Positions 5,821-9,405 of a DNA stretch of 9,405 nt are shown here, in pieces. The notes beneath the pieces were generated by a model that was not told the DNA's origin, did no database searches, and was given only the letters and a program-made list of their open reading frames with translations. The stretch is taken from positions 1 through 9,405 of the forward strand of contig PFWI01000179.1 in NCBI GenBank assembly GCA_002791075.1. Direction: 5' to 3'. Both the position numbers and the translations under genes were made by a program. The stretch comes from a bacterium (Candidatus Ratteibacteria) CG_4_9_14_3_um_filter_41_21 (GTDB lineage Bacteria; Ratteibacteria; UBA8468). How positions within the stretch are numbered: the stretch's first letter is position 1; every line of letters begins with the position of its first letter.

Positions 5821-5850
5821 CATGATATAGTTAAAAATTAAGAGTTTTTG

Positions 5851-5923
5851 TGGGCGAGACAGGGCTTGAACCTGTGACCTTCTGCGTGTAAGGCAGACGC
5901 TCTCCCAGCTGAGCCACTCGCCC
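5851..5923 (-). tRNA. tRNA-Val (anticodon TAC)
   Basis: Minus-strand cloverleaf: acceptor GGGCGAG/CTCGCCC, D stem GCTC/GAGC, anticodon stem TCTGC/GCAGA with loop CTTACAC, and T arm ACAGG-TTCAAGC-CCTGT. TAC reads valine GUA and GUG, complementing the GAC isoacceptor elsewhere in this window. The discriminator is A; CCA is not encoded. It is the first gene after the minus-strand promoter at 5940-5968, with a leader of about 10 bases. Confidence 0.96.
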
Positions 5924-5939
5924 CCACCACTAATGAATA

Positions 5940-5968
5940 ATTCTAACTCTTTATTTCCTTCTTGTCAA
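5940..5968 (-). promoter_or_regulatory. Promoter for tRNA-Val(TAC)-tRNA-Asp
   Basis: Minus-strand TTGACA (5968-5963), a 17-base spacer and TAGAAT (5945-5940) are near consensus. Initiation is expected near 5933, ten bases before the mature tRNA. The -35 hexamer occupies the same bases as that of the plus-strand promoter at 5962-5990. Confidence 0.8.
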
Positions 5969-5990
5969 AATTATCTTTTTATGGTATAAA
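5962..5990 (+). promoter_or_regulatory. Promoter for tRNA-Glu-rpmA unit
   Basis: TTGTCA (5962-5967), a 17-base spacer and TATAAA (5985-5990) form a strong plus-strand promoter. Expected initiation is near 5997, so the transcript would contain the repeat at 6012-6113 before reaching tRNA-Glu at 6138. No other plus-strand promoter of this quality is seen before rpmA. Confidence 0.75.
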
Positions 5991-6011
5991 ATAAACACTT
6001 TAACTTTAAAC

Positions 6012-6113
6012 TGACACAAAGTGTCATTGCGACCACGAGCGAAGCGTGGTGGGAAGCAATCTCTCGCTTCTTTAAAAGAATGAGATTGCCACGACCTTTG
6101 GTCTCGCAACGAC
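6012..6113. repeat. Palindrome-rich short repeat in the tRNA-Glu leader
   Basis: It begins with the palindrome TGACACAAAGTGTCA (6012-6026). GTCATTGCGA (6023-6032) and TCGCAACGAC (6104-6113) are terminal inverted repeats with one mismatch. Inside are CCACG/CGTGG (6033-6037, 6045-6049) and GCAATCTC/GAGATTGC (6056-6063, 6082-6089). This matches the general form of widespread short intergenic repeats with AAGCAATCTC motifs. It is non-coding; the minus-strand frame over 5951-6145 is an artefact of it. Confidence 0.65.
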
Positions 6114-6137
6114 TTCGTCGCTTTTAACTGTATTATT

Positions 6138-6209
6138 GGCCCCATCGTCTAGGGGTTAGGACGGGTGGTTCTCAGCCATCAAGCAGGGGTTCGAATCCCC
6201 TTGGGGCTA
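6138..6209 (+). tRNA. tRNA-Glu (anticodon CTC)
   Basis: Plus-strand cloverleaf: acceptor GGCCCCA/TGGGGCT, D stem GTCT/GGAC, anticodon stem GGTGG/CCATC with loop TTCTCAG, and T arm AGGGG-TTCGAAT-CCCCT. CTC reads only GAG, so another tRNA-Glu (TTC) must exist elsewhere. The first acceptor pair is G-U rather than a Watson-Crick pair. The discriminator is A and CCA is not encoded (TTC follows). It is followed after 37 bases by rpmA and probably shares its transcript. Confidence 0.94.
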
Positions 6210-6246
6210 TTCGAAATAACATTAGGGATTCAAAAAAGGAGAAATT

Positions 6247-6483
6247 ATGGCACATAAAAAAGGACAGGGAGCAAGCCGTAATGGCCGGGATAGCGCTGGT
6301 CAGAGGTTAGGGGTGAAGCGCTTTGGTGGTCAGGTAGTTACCGCTGGAAGCATCCTGGTGCGGCAGCGAGGAACAAAATTTTCTCCGGGTCACAATGTCG
6401 GCCTTGGCCGGGATGATACCCTCTTTTCCCTGATTGATGGCACGGTTTTATTTGAGGGAAGAAGGGTAAGCGTAAGACCCTGA
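6247..6483 (+). CDS. rpmA: 50S ribosomal protein L27
   Basis: 78 residues, near the usual length of about 85, beginning MAHKKGQGASRNGRDS and containing GSILVRQRGTKFSPG and VGLGRDDTLFSLIDG. These are the hallmark conserved L27 blocks. L27 sits in the large subunit, with its N-terminal tail reaching the peptidyl-transferase centre. The mature-type N-terminus is encoded directly, without the cleavable extension seen in Firmicutes. AAGGAG (6236-6241) lies 5 bases before the ATG and fixes the start. The usual partner rplU (L21) is not upstream and obg is not downstream. Here the upstream neighbour is tRNA-Glu. Confidence 0.98.
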   Translation: MAHKKGQGASRNGRDSAGQRLGVKRFGGQVVTAGSILVRQRGTKFSPGHNVGLGRDDTLFSLIDGTVLFEGRRVSVRP

Positions 6484-6490
6484 CTTTTTT
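6463..6490 (+). terminator. Weak intrinsic terminator or attenuator after rpmA
   Basis: AGGGT (6463-6467) and ACCCT (6477-6481) can form a 5-base stem with a 9-base loop, overlapping the rpmA stop codon. Six T residues follow at 6485-6490. The stem is short, so at most partial termination before the GIDE gene is likely. Confidence 0.3.
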
Positions 6491-6513
6491 ATATCCTTTG
6501 GAGTATTCTTCTA

Positions 6514-7488
6514 ATGGATAATAAAAAGACAGTGGCGATTGTCTTTATCGTGCTGATGGTCGCCACCGGGATAGCTGAGGATATTTTTCAGATAAACCGA
6601 GATGTAGTTTGGGCAATAATTATGGCGGCGTTTGGCATCTATCTTTTCTTCCAGGGATTTGTCTCCTTAAATCGCAAAAGACTTATTCAAAACATCCCCA
6701 CCTCCAAAATTAGTGCTTTAGCATTAGGTCTGGTAGAGGTGATTGGCCGGGCTCTTCGCATAACCCCAAAACCTTTAAAAAGCCCCTATGCCAAAGCCGA
6801 TTGCGTTTTCTATCATTATAAGGTTGAGCAGTTTGTCCGAACTCAGCGAAATGCTTACTGGCAGGTAATTTCCGAAGGTTCTTCCGGACTTCCCTTCTAC
6901 GTTGACGATAAAACCGGCAAAGTCTTGGTTGACCCTAATGAGGCCAAGATTAATTTAGAAACCAGGTATATTTCCTCATCGCCAGATAAAAAGCAAAGCA
7001 TAGTTAATCCCCTCATGGTTAGTACCAGAAATATGAAATACTCAGAAAGCTATATTATGCCGAATGAGAATGTTTATGTTCTGGGAACAGCCAAGAAAAC
7101 CAGAGATTACGTTACCGAGCATCAAGAAAAAATTGAAAAAAGAATCTCGGACTGGATGAAAAACCCGGAAAAGATAAAAGAATTTGATGCTACCAATACG
7201 GGATGGCTTGATGATGTTGAATATTTTAATATGCGACAAAAAGTCGTTGTCACCGTTAATCAGGAAGAACAAGAGGAAAAGCAGGTTCAAGTAAAAACAG
7301 ATTTAAGCGGTTTGGCCGATGTTATGATCGGTAAAGGAGAAGAGGAAAAAATTTTAATTATCTCTAATAAAAGCGAAAAAGAGATTATTTCTAACTTAAG
7401 AGGGAAAACTTTTTTACTTATTTATGGAGGGGCTTTTTTAACCCTCGCGATGATAATTTATCTCTTCACTAAACAAGGAGGAAAATGA
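6514..7488 (+). CDS. GIDE-domain membrane protein
   Basis: 324 residues. Two hydrophobic segments near the N-terminus (about 7-22 and 33-50) and one at the C-terminus (about 299-318) indicate a membrane protein with a central soluble part. The stretch LIQNIPTSKISALALGLVEVIGRAL (about 57-81) followed by SPYAKADCVFYHYKVEQ and PFYVDDKTGKVLVDP is the GIDE domain. That domain is known from a mitochondrial E3 ubiquitin ligase and from many bacterial proteins of unknown activity. No RING domain is present, so ubiquitin ligase activity should not be inferred. GGAG (6500-6503) lies 10 bases before the ATG. Its last codons overlap lemA by 4 bases, and GIDE-LemA pairing suggests a shared envelope role. 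Confidence 0.8.
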   Translation: MDNKKTVAIVFIVLMVATGIAEDIFQINRDVVWAIIMAAFGIYLFFQGFVSLNRKRLIQNIPTSKISALALGLVEVIGRALRITPKPLKSPYAKADCVFYHYKVEQFVRTQRNAYWQVISEGSSGLPFYVDDKTGKVLVDPNEAKINLETRYISSSPDKKQSIVNPLMVSTRNMKYSESYIMPNENVYVLGTAKKTRDYVTEHQEKIEKRISDWMKNPEKIKEFDATNTGWLDDVEYFNMRQKVVVTVNQEEQEEKQVQVKTDLSGLADVMIGKGEEEKILIISNKSEKEIISNLRGKTFLLIYGGAFLTLAMIIYLFTKQGGK

Positions 7489-8063
7489 GTGCAGGATTAA
7501 TTGTTTTTTTAGTGATTACAGGTTTCTTGGTTGTTGGGCTTATCGGTTACTTTATTACTATTTACAATGGTCTTGTCCGTCTGCGGCGCAATCTGAAAAG
7601 GAACTGGAGTAACATCGATGTGCTGCTTAAACAACGGCACGATGAATTGCCTAAACTGGTAAGTGTTTGCGAAGGATATATGAAGTATGAGCGTGAAACC
7701 CTGGAAAAAATCACATCTTTGCGCAGTACCTATTTAGGAGCAAGGACTGTTGGCGAGAAATCCCGGGTCGAAGGAGAATTGGCCGGTGCTTTAAAAACTC
7801 TTTTTGCCGTCGTTGAAAAATATCCCGACTTAAAAGCTGATCAGCGCTTTGCTCAATTGCAGGAAAGAATTAGTTTTTTAGAAAATCAGATTGCGGACAG
7901 AAGAGAACTTTATAACGAAAGTGTTAATATCTATAATATCCGAATTAATCAGATTCCGGATAAGTTTGTTGCAAGCTCCTGTAACTTCACGGTAGAAGAA
8001 CTTCTCAAAGTAGCCGAGGCAGAACGAAAGGATGTAAAGATTCAATTTAACTTCCCAAAATGA
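7485..8063 (+). CDS. lemA: LemA family protein
   Basis: 192 residues: an N-terminal transmembrane segment (about 5-27), then YNGLVRLRRNLKRNWSNIDVLLKQRHDELPKLVSVCEGYMKYE (about 28-70), the diagnostic start of the LemA helical domain. The rest is alpha-helical and includes QLQERISFLENQIADRRELYNESVNIYNIRI (about 124-156) and a terminal F-x-VEELLKV segment. LemA proteins are membrane-anchored helical bundles of unclear biochemical function. AAGGAGG (7475-7481) precedes the ATG, which overlaps the GIDE stop (ATGA). The acpS start in turn overlaps this gene's stop by 4 bases. Confidence 0.93.
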   Translation: MSAGLIVFLVITGFLVVGLIGYFITIYNGLVRLRRNLKRNWSNIDVLLKQRHDELPKLVSVCEGYMKYERETLEKITSLRSTYLGARTVGEKSRVEGELAGALKTLFAVVEKYPDLKADQRFAQLQERISFLENQIADRRELYNESVNIYNIRINQIPDKFVASSCNFTVEELLKVAEAERKDVKIQFNFPK

Positions 8064-8434
8064 TATTCGGCAGCGGTATTGACATTGTTCACATTAAAAA
8101 ACTAAAAAAAACAACAGAGAAATGGGGAGAGCGTTTCAGCCATAGAATCTTTACTTCCCGGGAACTCAATTATTGTTACCAAAAAAAATCTCCTTTTCAG
8201 CATCTTGCGGCAAGGTTTGCGGCTAAAGAAGCTTTTCTTAAGGCATTGGAAGGAGAAAAAAACAAAGAGCTGAAATGGAAGGAGATTGAGATTGATAACA
8301 AAGAAAGCGGCCAGCCATTTTATAGATTAAGGGGCTTTGGCAAATCCTTAATGAATAAGGAGGGTATCAAACCATTTTTAACCATCTCCCACAGCAAAGA
8401 CTATGCCATCGCCCATTGCATTTTAGTAAAATGA
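8060..8434 (+). CDS. acpS: Holo-[acyl-carrier-protein] synthase
   Basis: 124 residues, typical for AcpS. It transfers 4'-phosphopantetheine from coenzyme A to acyl carrier protein, activating it for fatty acid synthesis in the cytoplasm. Motifs: GSGIDIVHI at the start (metal-binding Asp8), FTSRELNYC (31-39), HLAARFAAKEAFLKAL (49-64, with the conserved E and K of the KEA motif) and the C-terminal LTISHSKDYAIA. The ATG overlaps the lemA stop (ATGA) and has no Shine-Dalgarno, so it relies on translational coupling. The stop overlaps the nnrD ATG in the same manner. Confidence 0.96.
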   Translation: MIFGSGIDIVHIKKLKKTTEKWGERFSHRIFTSRELNYCYQKKSPFQHLAARFAAKEAFLKALEGEKNKELKWKEIEIDNKESGQPFYRLRGFGKSLMNKEGIKPFLTISHSKDYAIAHCILVK

Positions 8435-9306
8435 AACTTCCTTCCATTTTATTTAAGAGAAAGTTAGATTCTCATAAGGGAGATTACGGGCATTTGTTCG
8501 TAATTGGCGGTTCCCCGGGACTTACGGGAGCAGTTGCCTTAAGCAGCCTATCCGCGCTTAGGTCGGGCGCAGGATTGGTAACTTCGGGAATCCCGGAAAG
8601 CCTCAACACTATCCTGGAGATAAAGCTAACCGAAGTAATGACCAAGCCTCTTCCGGAAACCAAAGAAAGAACTCTCTCCATAAAAGCCTTGCCGGAGATT
8701 GTGAAATTTTCCAAAAAAATAGACGCTTTTGCCATCGGGCCCGGCCTTTCTACGCAAAAAGAAACGGCTAATCTCCTCCTTAATTTTCTTCCCAAGATTG
8801 ATAAGCCAACCATTCTGGATGCTGACGGAATTAATATTTTAGCTCGTAAAATCGCGGTTTTAAAAAAGATTGAGTCTCCGTTCATCCTCTCCCCGCATCC
8901 CGGGGAAATGTCCCGGCTTTTAAAAACAGATATTTCCGTAATTCAGAAAAACCGCAGGAAAATTGCCAAGGATTTTGCGGTTAAATATGGTGTCGTGCTT
9001 GTCTTAAAAGGACATCAAACAATTGTCGCTGATGAAAAAGGCAATATCTACATCAACCATACCGGCAATGCCGGAATGGCCACTGCCGGAAGCGGAGATA
9101 TCCTTACCGGCATTATCGGAGCCTTTCTTGCCCGGGGTTGGGAAAATTTTGCCGCAGCAAAATTTGGTGTTTATCTTCACGGCTTAGCCGGGGACCTCGC
9201 AGCCAAGGAAAAGGGAGAAAATTCTCTTATCGCTACTGATATCATAGAAAAATTATCTTCAGCTTTCCTCGTTGACAACAAAAGAAGAAAAGCCTATACT
9301 GACTAA
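8431..9306 (+). CDS. nnrD: ADP/ATP-dependent (S)-NAD(P)H-hydrate dehydratase
   Basis: 291 residues of the ribokinase-like YjeF C-terminal family, which uses ADP or ATP to dehydrate damaged NAD(P)H hydrates back to NAD(P)H. Motifs: GHLFVIGGSPGLTGA (20-34), GPGL (103-106), LDADGINIL (129-137), HPGEM (156-160), KGHQTIV (193-199) and NAGMATAGSGDILTG (213-227), the nucleotide-binding GSGD loop with the catalytic Asp. The N-terminal NnrE epimerase domain found in fused YjeF proteins is absent, so the epimerase must be encoded elsewhere or be missing. I chose ATG 8431, overlapping the acpS stop, over an in-frame TTG at 8416. The acpS-nnrD arrangement is common in bacteria. Confidence 0.94.
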   Translation: MKLPSILFKRKLDSHKGDYGHLFVIGGSPGLTGAVALSSLSALRSGAGLVTSGIPESLNTILEIKLTEVMTKPLPETKERTLSIKALPEIVKFSKKIDAFAIGPGLSTQKETANLLLNFLPKIDKPTILDADGINILARKIAVLKKIESPFILSPHPGEMSRLLKTDISVIQKNRRKIAKDFAVKYGVVLVLKGHQTIVADEKGNIYINHTGNAGMATAGSGDILTGIIGAFLARGWENFAAAKFGVYLHGLAGDLAAKEKGENSLIATDIIEKLSSAFLVDNKRRKAYTD

Positions 9307-9311
9307 AAATA

Positions 9312-9393
9312 AATAATGTGGGAGACATCTCCCGATGTCGATAAATTAGCGAGGCTAAAAGCCTCGCACTACATCTTAGTTCTACGTAGTGCG
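9312..9393. repeat. Hairpin-rich intergenic repeat after nnrD
   Basis: GACATC/GATGTC flanks TCCC near 9324-9339. GCGAGGC/GCCTCGC (9349-9355, 9361-9367) forms a 7-base stem. CGCACTAC/GTAGTGCG (9365-9372, 9386-9393) forms a partly overlapping stem. No T-run follows the 9349-9367 stem, so it is not a textbook terminator. The region resembles dispersed palindromic repeats. No gene is visible in 9307-9405. Confidence 0.5.
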
Positions 9394-9405
9394 AACCTTT
9401 CAGGT

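Noticed and set aside
5951..6145. Minus-strand frame of 64 residues containing ARGRNDT-like text
   Set aside because: It spans the shared promoter region and the 6012-6113 repeat, with no ribosome binding site or recognisable domain.
7042..7290. Minus-strand frame inside the GIDE gene
   Set aside because: Antisense shadow; phenylalanine/leucine-rich because it mirrors a lysine/glutamate-rich coding strand.
8484..8885. 133-residue frame opposite nnrD
   Set aside because: Antisense shadow of a confidently identified gene, with no family resemblance.

Overview
The window is bacterial chromosomal DNA. Bacterial-type folC, ribosomal protein L27, acpS and LemA genes show this, as do sigma70-like promoters with 17-base spacers and Shine-Dalgarno sites such as AAGGAG. 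Base composition is low to moderate GC. Several short, palindrome-rich intergenic repeats, of kinds common in genomes of uncultured candidate phyla, suggest an uncultured lineage. I cannot name the phylum from sequence alone.

Layout. (1) 1-379, minus: start of threonyl-tRNA synthetase, without the usual N-terminal TGS domain, running off the left edge. (2) 380-666: no gene; an inverted-repeat pair with a second, 83-base terminal-inverted-repeat unit nested inside. (3) 667-740, minus: tRNA-Val(GAC) with its own promoter. (4) 870-2117, plus: folC from a promoter that implies an almost leaderless mRNA, converging on a PilZ-domain gene (minus) whose 3' end overlaps it. (5) 2625-5586, minus: a more A+T-rich island with a tight restriction-modification operon. 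A HEAT-repeat/DNA methyltransferase fusion overlaps by 4 bases (ATGA) a PD-(D/E)XK restriction endonuclease. The endonuclease is followed 4 bases later by a trypsin-like serine protease fragment. The protease frame is cut off by a 121-base element with 17-base terminal inverted repeats, and a small ORF continues beyond it. Removing the element exactly would fuse the two ORFs in frame. (6) 5747-5923, minus: tRNA-Asp(GTC) and tRNA-Val(TAC) just upstream of the island on the same strand. (7) 5940-5990: two strong divergent promoters that share their -35 bases. (8) 6138-9306, plus: tRNA-Glu(CTC), rpmA (L27), a GIDE-domain membrane protein, lemA, acpS and nnrD. The last four are linked by successive 4-base ATGA overlaps. 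(9) 9307-9405: hairpin-rich repeat sequence without a gene.

Function. The right-hand unit is housekeeping: tRNA, ribosome, a GIDE/LemA membrane pair, acyl carrier protein activation and repair of hydrated NAD(P)H. The left side is tRNA charging and folate metabolism. The island is the accessory part: a likely defence locus that adds a HEAT domain to its methyltransferase and had, or has, a co-transcribed protease. All four tRNAs lack an encoded CCA, so the organism must rely on a CCA-adding enzyme.
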